Source: CAZDHT01 sp964505325
GTDB taxonomy: Bacteria > Planctomycetota > PUPC01
Assembly: GCA_964505325.1 (NCBI GenBank)
Contig: CAZDHT010000138.1
Coordinates: forward strand, 1 to 13,544
DNA length: 13,544 nt
Direction of reading: 5' to 3'
The notes under the pieces were generated by a model. The model was not told where the DNA came from, ran no database searches, and was given only the letters and a program-made list of their open reading frames with translations. The position numbers were made by a program, and so were the translations under genes. Below, piece after piece: positions 5,708 through 12,838 of the stretch. Numbering within the stretch: the first letter of the stretch is position 1; each line of letters opens with the position of its first letter.

Positions 5708-7588
5708 ATGGCGTCGCGAAAACACCCCCTCATCACGCGCCAGGAAGCGACGGCGCTGGTCTCCTGCCTGGTTAATCTGCTGCTCACCGTCGCCAAGTTC
5801 ATCCTGTTCTACACGTTCGTGAAGAGCGTGTCGCTCAAGGCCGAGGCGTGGCATTCGGTCTCCGACATCGGCTCGTCGTTCGTGGTGTATCTGGCCCTGC
5901 TTCTTGGGCGGCGGCACGTCGAGAGGGCCGCGGCGCCGGATGAGCCGAAGCCGGCGGAGCCCGAGCCGAAATCGAGCGGGCTGTTCGCCGAGCCCCAGCC
6001 AACCGAGGAGCGGGCGGACGTCGAGGCAGAGGAGGCGCCCGCATACCACGCGAAGCCCGAAGACATCGTGGCGATCGGCATCGCGTGCCTGTTCATCGTG
6101 GTGTGCATCGGCATCTTCATCGATATCTTCCGGCCCATGAAGCTGGAGACGGACTACGCCCTGGCCGTGGCCGCCGGGATGTGCGTAATGGCCTACGCCT
6201 CGTACCTGCTGTACAAGTTCGAGTATCACGTCGGGGTCGAAAGCGATTCGCCCGGCCTCATCGCCGACGGTTACCACTCGAAGATCGACATGTACGGCTC
6301 CCTCCTTGTGGTGGTCGCGCTGCTCGGCCACGCGCTTGGCCTGGGCGTGGCCGATCAGATCATCGCCGTGTTCATTTGCCTGGGCATCCTTGCCCACGCG
6401 GTGCAGGTGCTAGCGATGGCCGCGCGCCACTACCTCGGCCGGCCGCTTGAGCGCGAGCCACATGCCCACGGGAGCGCTCTGGGCGACGTCTATGCGCTCA
6501 GCGGCAAGTGGGGCGAACGGCTCTCGCGGACCTTCACGGCGGCGCTGGCTTGTGTGTTCTTCATCGACCGCTCCGCTCCGGACCTTCCTCGCCGGGTCGG
6601 CCGGCGACTGGCCTTGATCGTCATCCTTGCGGTCGTGATGCTCTACGTCTTGAGCGGCCTGTTTGTCTGCGGGCCGGAAGAGCAGGCGTTTGTCGAGCGG
6701 TTCGGACGGCCGACCACCGATCGCCCCTACGGTCCCGGCCTGCATTACCGTTGGCCCTGGCCGGTCGAACGGGTGGTCAAGGCCAAAGTCAGGAAGATCC
6801 GCACGTTCTACCTGGGCACGAGCGCCTATCAGCCAGATCAGCCGATCCTCTGGACGAACAAGCATTTCAAGTCCGAGTTGCCGTTTCTCACCGGTAACGA
6901 GAACTTCCTGACCACGTTCATCGCCGTGCATTACCGGATCAACGACCTGCGCAAATACCTGTATGAGTGCGCCCTCCCCGTCGGGTTCCCGGGACGGCCC
7001 GGCGTGCTGGGGGCCGCATGCCAGGCCAAGATGCGGGAGCTGGTGGGGACCAGCAGGTTCTTTGATTGCCTTACCACGAAGCGCCGGACGCTGGAGGAAG
7101 AGATCCGCGCCTATCTTTCCAAAGAGATGGCCGAGTTCGGAATCGAGGTGCTCGCCGTTGCGATCCGGGATATGCACCCGCCGCTTGACGTCGCGCCGGC
7201 GTTCGAGGCGGTGATCAGCGCGATGGAAGAGAAACAGGCCATGATCAACGAAGCCAAGGCATACGCCGCTGCCGAGCCGCGCCTGGCGCAGGGCCGGGCG
7301 GCTGAGATCGAGGCGGACGCGGATGCCTACTCGAAGCGGGTGGCGGAAGAGGCCGCGGCCGAAGTGAGCGCGTTCGTGGCGCTGCAAGAGCAATACGCGC
7401 TGGCGAAGAAGGTCACGGCGGCGCGGATGTACCTGGAGATGATGGAGGAGAGCATCGCCGAGACGGTCAAGTGGGCCGTGCTCAGCGGAGGCAGGGCTTC
7501 GCCGTTCGTCCTGTGGTTCCCCGCCAAGGAGGGCGGGTACTGGCAGTGGTATGTCGCTCCGGGCGACCAAGGAGATGTTCAGAAATGA
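5708..7588 (+). CDS. Fusion: CDF cation transporter plus HflK-type SPFH protein
   Basis: A 626-residue two-part membrane protein. Residues 1-240 resemble a cation diffusion facilitator: six predicted membrane segments (about 13-36, 47-67, 118-140, 148-169, 187-212, 214-240), with metal-site motifs HSVSD (H49, D53) in segment 2 and HSKID (H190, D194) in segment 5, the HD-HD pattern of zinc-type members. A Pro/Glu-rich insert (about 69-117) separates segments 2 and 3. A linker (241-298, with PHAHG at 251-255) replaces the usual cytoplasmic C-terminal domain. A seventh segment (299-320) leads into an SPFH region (from about 320) with GPGLHYRWPWPVERV (342-356), LTGNENF (394-400), a long Ala/Glu-rich helix (500-570) and the HflK-like RMYLEMMEE (573-581). 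Six segments with N-in topology leave segment 7 to deliver the SPFH part to the periplasm, as in HflK. The ATG at 5708 follows GAGGTGA; an adjacent TTG at 5705 is less likely. It overlaps hflC by ATGA. Substrate and activity are inferred. Confidence 0.85.
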   Translation: MASRKHPLITRQEATALVSCLVNLLLTVAKFILFYTFVKSVSLKAEAWHSVSDIGSSFVVYLALLLGRRHVERAAAPDEPKPAEPEPKSSGLFAEPQPTEERADVEAEEAPAYHAKPEDIVAIGIACLFIVVCIGIFIDIFRPMKLETDYALAVAAGMCVMAYASYLLYKFEYHVGVESDSPGLIADGYHSKIDMYGSLLVVVALLGHALGLGVADQIIAVFICLGILAHAVQVLAMAARHYLGRPLEREPHAHGSALGDVYALSGKWGERLSRTFTAALACVFFIDRSAPDLPRRVGRRLALIVILAVVMLYVLSGLFVCGPEEQAFVERFGRPTTDRPYGPGLHYRWPWPVERVVKAKVRKIRTFYLGTSAYQPDQPILWTNKHFKSELPFLTGNENFLTTFIAVHYRINDLRKYLYECALPVGFPGRPGVLGAACQAKMRELVGTSRFFDCLTTKRRTLEEEIRAYLSKEMAEFGIEVLAVAIRDMHPPLDVAPAFEAVISAMEEKQAMINEAKAYAAAEPRLAQGRAAEIEADADAYSKRVAEEAAAEVSAFVALQEQYALAKKVTAARMYLEMMEESIAETVKWAVLSGGRASPFVLWFPAKEGGYWQWYVAPGDQGDVQK

Positions 7589-8520
7589 GTGGCAAGGCCG
7601 GACTGATCATCATCGTGATCCTGGGCCTGATCCTGCTGGTCGGCTCCAGCATGTTTTACACCGTTAACCAGAGCGAGCACGCGATACTGCTCGAGTTCGA
7701 GAAGCCGGTGAGATGGGACCTCGAGCCCGGCCTCCATTTCAAGTGGCCCATCGTCAACCGGGTCCACAAGTACGACAACCGGCTGCGCGTCTTCCACACC
7801 ACGGCGATCGAGCAGACGCTGGGAGACCAGAAGACCATCGTCCTCCAGGCGTTCCTGTGCTGGCGGATCACCGACCCGCTCAAGTTCTACGAATCCGTCA
7901 AGTACGAGGCCGAGGCCGAGCAGAAGCTGAACGACATCGCCAGCTCGGCGCTGGGCAGCAGCGTCGGCACGTTCCCCATCGGGGCGCTCATCTCGGTCGT
8001 GGAAGGGAAGGTGAAGCTGCCCGAGATCGAACAGAAGATGAAGGTACACATGGCCGACCGTTTCAAGGACGACTACGGGGTCACGGTGGAACGGTTCGGG
8101 ATCAACCGGCTGGCGCTGCCGCCCAAGAACGAGGCGGCGGTCTACCGAAGGATGGAGACCGAGCGCAAGGTGGCCGCCAAGGAGTACGAATCCCAGGGGC
8201 GGAAGGAGGCCGACGAGATCCGGGCCAAAGCCAAACGGATCGCGGAGGACACCATCACCGTCGCCATGTCCGACGCGACACGGACCCGCGGCCTGGGCGA
8301 GGCGAAGGCCGCCAAGACCTACGCCGACGCCTACTCGAAGGACGCCGCGTTCTACAAGTTCTGGCGCACCCTGGAGACCTACAAGAAGGTGTTTGCCTCC
8401 AAGGCCACCCTGGTCATCCCCTCGGACATCGAGCTGATGAGATACTTCAGAACCCCCGAGGTGGAGAAGGTGGTCGAGACGATGGAAGGCAAGATGCGCA
8501 GCGAGAAGAAGAAGGAATGA
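7585..8520 (+). CDS. hflC: HflC-like SPFH protein
   Basis: HflC pairs with HflK to form a periplasmic-side cage around the membrane protease FtsH and modulates it. This 311-residue protein has one N-terminal membrane segment (about 5-25), the HflC-like opening FYTVNQSEHAILLEFEKPV (24-42), EPGLHFKWPIVNRVHKYDNR (47-66), the SPFH core with CWRITDPLKFYESV (92-105), and a long charged helix (180-250) with ERKVAAKEYESQGRKEADEI (193-212). The C-terminal part resembles HflC (SKDAAFYKFWRTLETYKKVF, 251-270). It is slightly shorter than the 334-residue E. coli protein. The start at 7585 overlaps the preceding stop by ATGA, with AAGGAGA (7569-7575) 9 bases upstream. It overlaps the next gene in the same way, so the three SPFH proteins are probably made together. 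Confidence 0.92.
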   Translation: MSGKAGLIIIVILGLILLVGSSMFYTVNQSEHAILLEFEKPVRWDLEPGLHFKWPIVNRVHKYDNRLRVFHTTAIEQTLGDQKTIVLQAFLCWRITDPLKFYESVKYEAEAEQKLNDIASSALGSSVGTFPIGALISVVEGKVKLPEIEQKMKVHMADRFKDDYGVTVERFGINRLALPPKNEAAVYRRMETERKVAAKEYESQGRKEADEIRAKAKRIAEDTITVAMSDATRTRGLGEAKAAKTYADAYSKDAAFYKFWRTLETYKKVFASKATLVIPSDIELMRYFRTPEVEKVVETMEGKMRSEKKKE

Positions 8521-9539
8521 CCCGCTCAACCGAGATCAGCGACCTGGGCAACGATGCGCGGATCGCCCTCCGAGGCGTCAAGCGGGTGCTGAGGTGGGCG
8601 ATGCTGGTGCTGTTCGCCGGCTGGCTGCTGACCGGGGTGAAGATGATCGACGGTAACTCCGTCGGCTTCGTGCGCCGGTTTGGCCGGGTTAACCGCGGCC
8701 CGCTCGGCTCCGGCCTCGCCCTGCTGCTGCCGTGGCCGATCGAACGCCTGGACACCGTGCCCGTCAAAGTTGTCCGCCGCGCGGAAGGCGGGTTCTCCAG
8801 TCAGACCGCGACCATTCACGTCAACCTGAGGACCGCGCCCGACGTGGGCGTTCCGTACTGCCTTACCGGCGACGAGAACATCGTCCACGTCAGCATGGTC
8901 GCTCAATATCGGATCACCAATCCGAGCCAGTACCTGTACAATGTCTTGGACGCGGAGGCGATCCTTATCGGCGTGCTCAACGACGCGATCATCACCTGCA
9001 CCGCCCAGATGGCGGTGGATGAGGTCCTGACCGCCGGAAAGGACACCCTGCTCCGCCGCACGCGCGAGGTCGCGCAGAAGATTCTGACCGAACTGGGGAC
9101 CGGCATCGTTGTATCGGGTGAACTCCAGTTCAGCACGCCTCCGAGCGTGCCAAAGGAAACAGCGGCGGCGTTCCAGAGCGTCGTGGACGCCAAGCTCGGC
9201 ATGCAGACGGCCAAGTCCGGGGCAACGGAATACGCCACGCGCATCAAGGCAGCGGCCGAGGGCCGCGCCGCCATGATGCGATCGGAAGCTCTGGCCGCGC
9301 GGTACGCGCGCGAGCAGCAAGCCGAGGCCGACAAGAAGCGGTTTACCGACCTGCTCGCCGCGCTCAAGAAGCACAAGGGGGAGGGCGGGGCCGCCCGACT
9401 GCGGGTCTATATGTGGACGCTGTACCTGCAGACGATGGATGAGATTGTGGGCAAGGCCGACAAGTACGTCCTGCCCCGCGGCACGGCGGTCACCCTGCCG
9501 GACACGACGCCGCCCGCCGTCATCCGCATGCCGAGGTAG
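8517..9539 (+). CDS. hflK: Second HflK-like SPFH protein
   Basis: A 340-residue protein with one membrane segment (about 26-45) and an HflK-type SPFH domain. Visible landmarks are SVGFVRRFGRVNRGPLGSGL (48-67), LPWPIERLDTVPVKVVRR (71-88), YCLTGDENIVHVSMVAQYRI (114-133) and NPSQYLYNV (135-143). The first and last segments of that series closely follow canonical HflK. A long helix rich in Ala, Glu and Arg (215-285) and RVYMWTLYLQTMDEIVG (296-312), the HflK-type terminal motif, follow. It lacks the Gly-rich N-terminal stretch of the E. coli protein. It is more conventional than the CDF-fused paralogue, with which it probably alternates or competes for HflC. Its ATG at 8517 overlaps the hflC stop by ATGA, so translation is coupled. 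Its last 20 bases overlap the end of obg on the other strand. Confidence 0.9.
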   Translation: MTRSTEISDLGNDARIALRGVKRVLRWAMLVLFAGWLLTGVKMIDGNSVGFVRRFGRVNRGPLGSGLALLLPWPIERLDTVPVKVVRRAEGGFSSQTATIHVNLRTAPDVGVPYCLTGDENIVHVSMVAQYRITNPSQYLYNVLDAEAILIGVLNDAIITCTAQMAVDEVLTAGKDTLLRRTREVAQKILTELGTGIVVSGELQFSTPPSVPKETAAAFQSVVDAKLGMQTAKSGATEYATRIKAAAEGRAAMMRSEALAARYAREQQAEADKKRFTDLLAALKKHKGEGGAARLRVYMWTLYLQTMDEIVGKADKYVLPRGTAVTLPDTTPPAVIRMPR

Positions 9540-10536
9540 GCCGCTCGGCCTCGCTGTCGAGCAGACCCTTGATCCTCCAGAGCAATTCCCGAAGGCCCGC
9601 GCCCACCAGCGCCGAAATCCGCACGACCTCCGCGCCCACGTGTTCTTCCAGCCGCGCGGCGCCATCCTCCGCACCCTGGACGTCGAGCTTGTTGGCGACA
9701 ACAAGGGACGGCCGCTCGAGGAGCGTGGGGCTGTAGAGCCCGATTTCCTCTTGGACCGTGTCGTACGCCTCGATGGGGTCCGTCTCCGCGGCGGGCGACA
9801 CGTCCACCAGATGCACGAGGGTGCGCGTCCGCTCGATGTGGCGCAGGAACTCGTCGCCCAGGCCCTTGCCGTCGTGCGCTCCCTCGATCAGGCCGGGCAT
9901 GTCCGCCATCACGAATCGGGTGAAGTCATCCAGCTCGACGATGCCGAGGTTGGGGACCAGCGTTGTGAAGGGATGGTTCGACACCCTCGGTCTGGCCGCG
10001 GAGACCTTGCCGAGCAAGGTGGACTTGCCTGCGTTGGGCAGGCCGACGATGCCGGCGTCGGCGATCAGCCGCAGCTCGAGCCGCAGCACGCGGGCCTCGC
10101 CCGAGCCGCCTTCCTCGGCAATGCGGGGGGCCTGGTTGATCGGCGATTTGAATCGAGCGTTGCCCTTTCCGCCCCGGCCGCCGCGAGCGACGGCCACCGA
10201 CTGGCCATCCTCGGTGATATCGCGGAGCTGGAAACCTGTGGCATGGTCGAACAGGGTGGTCCCGAGCGGCACTTCCAGAACGAGGTGCTGGCCGGCCTTG
10301 CCCGTGCGGTTGCTTCCGCTGCCCGGCTGGCCCTTGCCGGCGGCGTACTCGGGGCGGCGATTGAAGTCCAACAGGGTGGCCACCTGCGCGCGGCCAACGA
10401 TCACGACGTCTCCCCCCCTGCCGCCGTCGCCGCCGTTTGGCCCGCCGTGCGGCACGAATTTCTCGCGGCGGAAGCTGACACATCCGTGCCCGCCGTCCCC
10501 GGCCTTCACCTTGATGATCGCGTGATCGAGAAACAT
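9520..10536 (-). CDS. obg: Obg family GTPase (ribosome assembly)
   Basis: Essential GTPase acting in late 50S subunit assembly and growth control. The 338 residues contain the Gly-rich Obg fold (1-158; KAGDGGHGCVSFRREKFVPH 11-30, GGPNGGDGGRGGDVV 31-45, GGRGGKGN 119-126) and the G domain with GLPNAGKS (165-172), PFTT (189-192), DMPG (212-215), NKLD (282-285) and SAL (308-310). There is no extra C-terminal OCT domain, as in many bacteria. The ATG at 10536 gives the standard opening MFLDHAIIKVKAGDGG. No Shine-Dalgarno sequence precedes it, and a perfect 12-bp hairpin ends 19 bases upstream, which is unusual. It is the last gene of the rplU-rpmA-obg order that is common in bacteria. Confidence 0.96.
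   Translation of the reverse strand: MFLDHAIIKVKAGDGGHGCVSFRREKFVPHGGPNGGDGGRGGDVVIVGRAQVATLLDFNRRPEYAAGKGQPGSGSNRTGKAGQHLVLEVPLGTTLFDHATGFQLRDITEDGQSVAVARGGRGGKGNARFKSPINQAPRIAEEGGSGEARVLRLELRLIADAGIVGLPNAGKSTLLGKVSAARPRVSNHPFTTLVPNLGIVELDDFTRFVMADMPGLIEGAHDGKGLGDEFLRHIERTRTLVHLVDVSPAAETDPIEAYDTVQEEIGLYSPTLLERPSLVVANKLDVQGAEDGAARLEEHVGAEVVRISALVGAGLRELLWRIKGLLDSEAERPTSACG
9530..9549. terminator. Possible hairpin at the convergent hflK/obg junction
   Basis: GCCGAG (9530-9535) and CTCGGC (9544-9549) form a 6-bp stem with an 8-base loop across the hflK stop codon. No T-tract follows on either strand. The two reading frames overlap here, so any termination must occur inside coding sequence or downstream. 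Confidence 0.25.
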
Positions 10537-10555
10537 GGGCAGGCGCCGAAAAGTC

Positions 10556-10588
10556 CGGGGGAAACCTGCCAGAAGAAGGTTTCCCCCG
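10556..10588 (-). terminator. Terminator- or attenuator-like hairpin between rpmA and obg
   Basis: A perfect 12-bp inverted repeat: CGGGGGAAACCT (10556-10567) and AGGTTTCCCCCG (10577-10588) with a 9-base loop. Read on the minus strand it is followed after three bases by TTTT, so it resembles a leaky rho-independent terminator after rpmA. It lies 19 bases before the obg start codon, so it could also affect obg translation. The plus strand has no T-tract after it. Confidence 0.7.
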
Positions 10589-10612
10589 TGTCGGTTGAGC
10601 TCTCGATTCGTG

Positions 10613-10855
10613 CTACTCGGTTACCACGCTGACGCGTCTGCCGGGGTCGAACACCACCGTCCCATTGGCCTTCGCGAAGAGGGTGTAGTCTCCACCCAAG
10701 CCGACGTTCCTGCCGGGGCGGAAGCGGGTCCCGCACTGCCTGACGAGTATCGCTCCCGCTTTGACCCGCTGCCCGCCGAAGGCCTTGATGCCGCGGAACT
10801 GCGGGCGGCTGTCCCGGCCGTTGCGAGTTGCACCTTGCCCTTTTTTGTGCGCCAT
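10613..10855 (-). CDS. rpmA: 50S ribosomal protein L27
   Basis: An 80-residue ribosomal protein whose N-terminus reaches the peptidyl-transferase centre. The sequence opens MAHKKGQGATRNGRDS and continues with GIKAFGGQRVKAGAILVRQ (22-40) and the conserved FRPGRNVGLGGDYTLFA (45-61). There is no N-terminal extension needing cleavage, unlike the Firmicutes form. The ATG at 10855 is preceded by GAGAGGG about 10 bases upstream. It follows rplU by 35 bases and has its own promoter (10885-10913), so it can be expressed independently of the upstream genes. Confidence 0.97.
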   Translation of the reverse strand: MAHKKGQGATRNGRDSRPQFRGIKAFGGQRVKAGAILVRQCGTRFRPGRNVGLGGDYTLFAKANGTVVFDPGRRVSVVTE

Positions 10856-10884
10856 TTGAGCAATCCCTCTCGGCTTTGCTGGTT

Positions 10885-10913
10885 AGTATATCACTTGACG
10901 CTGATTTCGTCAA
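10885..10913 (-). promoter_or_regulatory. Internal promoter for rpmA (and possibly obg), overlapping the end of rplU
   Basis: On the minus strand, TTGACG (10908-10913), a 17-base spacer and TATACT (10885-10890) preceded by TGA, an extended -10: 10 of 12 consensus positions. The -35 box is inside the last codons of rplU. The predicted start near 10878 leaves a short rpmA leader. The -35 box is one arm of the inverted repeat TTGACG / CGTCAA (10895-10900 and 10908-10913, 7-base spacer). Confidence 0.7.
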
Positions 10914-11202
10914 TCCTCACCCGCGCCAGTGTCTGTCGGTGGCCGCGCTTCGTTTGTGAGGACTTGCGGCGGCGCTTCTTGAAGGTGACCACCTTCGCGC
11001 CCTTCGCGACCTCGAGCAGTTCGCCCGTCACCTTGGCCTTGGCCACGGTGGGGGACCCGATTGTGATCTTGTCGCCGTCGGCGTACAACAGGACCCGGTC
11101 GAACGTGACCTTCCCTTTCTCTGCCTCCAGCTTCTCGACCTCAATCACTTCACCGGGTTGGACCCTGTACTGTTTGCCGCCGGTCTCAATGATCGCGTAC
11201 AT
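10891..11202 (-). CDS. rplU: 50S ribosomal protein L21
   Basis: A 103-residue 23S rRNA-binding ribosomal protein, the same length as in E. coli. The opening MYAIIETGGKQYRVQPGEVI is canonical, and FKKRRRKSSQTKRGHRQTLA (75-94 of this start) is the conserved basic RNA-binding region, followed by the terminal V-x-I segment. Two in-frame ATGs exist. The first (11208) directly abuts AGGAG (11209-11213); the second (11202) has it at a normal 6-base spacing and matches the family start, so I chose 11202. The AGGAG overlaps the stop codon of the upstream ribonuclease gene, indicating coupling. Confidence 0.96.
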   Translation of the reverse strand: MYAIIETGGKQYRVQPGEVIEVEKLEAEKGKVTFDRVLLYADGDKITIGSPTVAKAKVTGELLEVAKGAKVVTFKKRRRKSSQTKRGHRQTLARVRIDEISVK

Positions 11203-11208
11203 TGCCAT

Positions 11209-11213
11209 CTCCT
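11209..11213 (-). promoter_or_regulatory. Ribosome binding site that selects the second rplU ATG
   Basis: AGGAG on the minus strand, 0 bases from the ATG at 11208 but 6 bases from the ATG at 11202. The stop codon of the ribonuclease gene (TAG, 11212-11214) shares bases with it. Confidence 0.75.
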
Positions 11214-12729
11214 ATCGCACCTTGACGGTTTTGTCGCCTTTCAGCCCATGAATCCCGAATTCCTGAATGCTGGTGTTGCTGTCCGTTCGGATGTGTACCT
11301 TCTTGTCCCAGCGCTTCTCCAGTGCAAGCAGCGCCTCGCGCTTCTCGTTCAGCATGTGCAGCGCCACGTCCGGATGCAGCGTGCATTCGAGGCTGCTGAC
11401 ATCTCGCCTGGGAAGACCCAGCCGGATCTTTCTCATCAGGTCGAGCGTTACGCTCTCGAGCGTCCGGACCTGGCCGGTCCCTCTGCACAATGGGCACTTC
11501 CGGAACACCGCCCGCGCGACGCTCGGCCGCATCCGCTGTCGCGTCATCTGAACCAGGCCGAACTGAGACGTGCGGAGTATCTTCCTCCGGGCCTTGTCTC
11601 GCCGCATCGCGTTGTACAGGACCTTCTCCACTTCGCGGCGGTGCTTGTCGTGCTTCATGTCGATGAAGTCGATCACGATGACGCCCCCGAGGTCGCGCAG
11701 GCGGAGTTGGCGTGCCACCTCGGGCGCTGCCTCCATGTTTGTCCGGTACGCGGTCTTCTCGGCGTCGGTCTCTTCGGTGTACTTGCCCGAGTTGACGTCG
11801 ATCGCGACCAGCGCCTCGGTCTGGTCGATCACAATGGAACCGCCGCTGGGCAGCGCCACCTTGCGGCTGTAGACGTCGCTGACCGCTTTCTCGACGTCGA
11901 ACTTTGTGAAGATCGGCACTCCCCCTTTGTACAGCTTTACGCGGTTCTGGTATGACGGCGAGACAATTCGGAGGAACTCGCGTACCCGCTTGGAGACGGG
12001 TTCGCTGTCGACGATGATCTCGTCGGTGTCGGCGGTGAACAGGTCGCGCATGCAGCGGATAATCAGGTCAGACTCCTGGTACACCACGGCGGGCGCCTTG
12101 GCGCCGGCGAGCTTGCCGCACAGCGCGTCCCACAGCCGGCGGAGGTACTGCAGGTCGCGCTGCAGGTCGCGCTTGGTCCGGTCGAGCCCCGCGGTGCGGA
12201 TGATGAATCCGGCCTGCTTGGGCAGCTCCATCTCGTTCAGGATGGCTTTGAGCCGCTTGCGGGGCTCTTCGTCCTCGATCTTCCGGGAGACTCCGTGGTG
12301 GGACAGTCCCGGCATTATCACCAGGTACTTCCCGGGGAGGCTGATGTACGTGGTTAGACAGGGACCCTTGTCGTCAATTCCCTCGCGGGTAACCTGCACG
12401 AGGACCCGCGCGCCCTTCGTGAGAAGCGAGCTGATCTTGCCCTCGCCGCCCTTGGCCGCCCTTGGGGACGGCGTCTTCGTCGGCGGGATGTCAGCCACGT
12501 CCGGCCGGATGTCCGACACGTGCAGGAAGCCGTTCTTCTCGGTGCCGATCTCCACAAACGCAGCCTGAATGCTGGGCTCCACGTTCTGCACCCGGCCCAG
12601 GTAGATGTCTCCCACGTGCCGCTCGGCCTTGGTGCGCTCCAGGTAAAGCTCCTCCAGGACATTGTCCTCCACGACCGCAATGCGATACTCGTCGTCCTCC
12701 GACACGTTGATCAGCATCCTCTTTTCCAC
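11212..12729 (-). CDS. rng: Ribonuclease G/E family endoribonuclease
   Basis: Single-strand-specific endoribonuclease for rRNA processing and mRNA decay. At 505 residues it is RNase G-sized and lacks the long scaffold tail of E. coli RNase E. An S1 RNA-binding region (about 36-130) begins with GDIYLGRVQNVEPSIQAAFV (40-59). The catalytic core shows ALVAIDVNSGKY (306-317, D311) and RDLGGVIVIDFIDM (345-358, D354), matching the two Mg-binding aspartates of RNase E. KCPLCRGTGQV (411-421) is the zinc-link motif used for dimerisation. A short charged insert (about 84-100) lies in the S1 region. I chose GTG at 12729 because GAGGG (12735-12739) lies 5 bases upstream. ATG at 12717 (MLINVSEDDE) is the alternative. 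A longer ATG at 12786 would add non-family sequence. It is followed by rplU after 9 bases. Confidence 0.93.
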   Translation of the reverse strand: MEKRMLINVSEDDEYRIAVVEDNVLEELYLERTKAERHVGDIYLGRVQNVEPSIQAAFVEIGTEKNGFLHVSDIRPDVADIPPTKTPSPRAAKGGEGKISSLLTKGARVLVQVTREGIDDKGPCLTTYISLPGKYLVIMPGLSHHGVSRKIEDEEPRKRLKAILNEMELPKQAGFIIRTAGLDRTKRDLQRDLQYLRRLWDALCGKLAGAKAPAVVYQESDLIIRCMRDLFTADTDEIIVDSEPVSKRVREFLRIVSPSYQNRVKLYKGGVPIFTKFDVEKAVSDVYSRKVALPSGGSIVIDQTEALVAIDVNSGKYTEETDAEKTAYRTNMEAAPEVARQLRLRDLGGVIVIDFIDMKHDKHRREVEKVLYNAMRRDKARRKILRTSQFGLVQMTRQRMRPSVARAVFRKCPLCRGTGQVRTLESVTLDLMRKIRLGLPRRDVSSLECTLHPDVALHMLNEKREALLALEKRWDKKVHIRTDSNTSIQEFGIHGLKGDKTVKVR

Positions 12730-12790
12730 GATTGCCCTCACTGAATTCTGTGAGCGTCCGATGAAGGCGGCGCGCGGCGGGACCACTTAT

Positions 12791-12809
12791 GGAAGAAGGC
12801 CCTTCTCCC
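12791..12809 (-). promoter_or_regulatory. Small hairpin in the leader of the ribonuclease gene
   Basis: On the minus strand GGGAGAAG pairs with CTTCTTCC (8 pairs, one G-U, 3-base loop) in the 109-base gap before the ribonuclease gene. No promoter or T-tract adjoins it. RNase E genes are known to be autoregulated through leader structure in E. coli; whether this short hairpin has such a role is speculation. Confidence 0.35.
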
Positions 12810-12838
12810 TGCCGGTCGCAGTTCCTCGAAAGCTCGTT

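Noticed and set aside
5411..6397. Minus-strand frame of 328 codons opposite yidC and the CDF-hflK fusion
   Set aside because: It spans the end of one real gene, the promoter region and the start of another; charged, His-rich low-complexity translation.
7713..8516. Upstream extension of the second hflK frame through hflC
   Set aside because: The extension lies out of frame within hflC; the true start is the ATG at 8517 that overlaps the hflC stop.
8526..9704. Minus-strand frame of 392 codons opposite the second hflK
   Set aside because: Antisense shadow of a gene with clear SPFH motifs; no domain recognised.
9439..10632. Plus-strand frame of 397 codons opposite obg
   Set aside because: Obg on the minus strand has every family motif; the plus frame is its shadow.
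12730..12786. Extension of the ribonuclease to ATG 12786
   Set aside because: The added residues do not fit the RNase G/E N-terminus, and GAGGG is correctly placed for GTG 12729.
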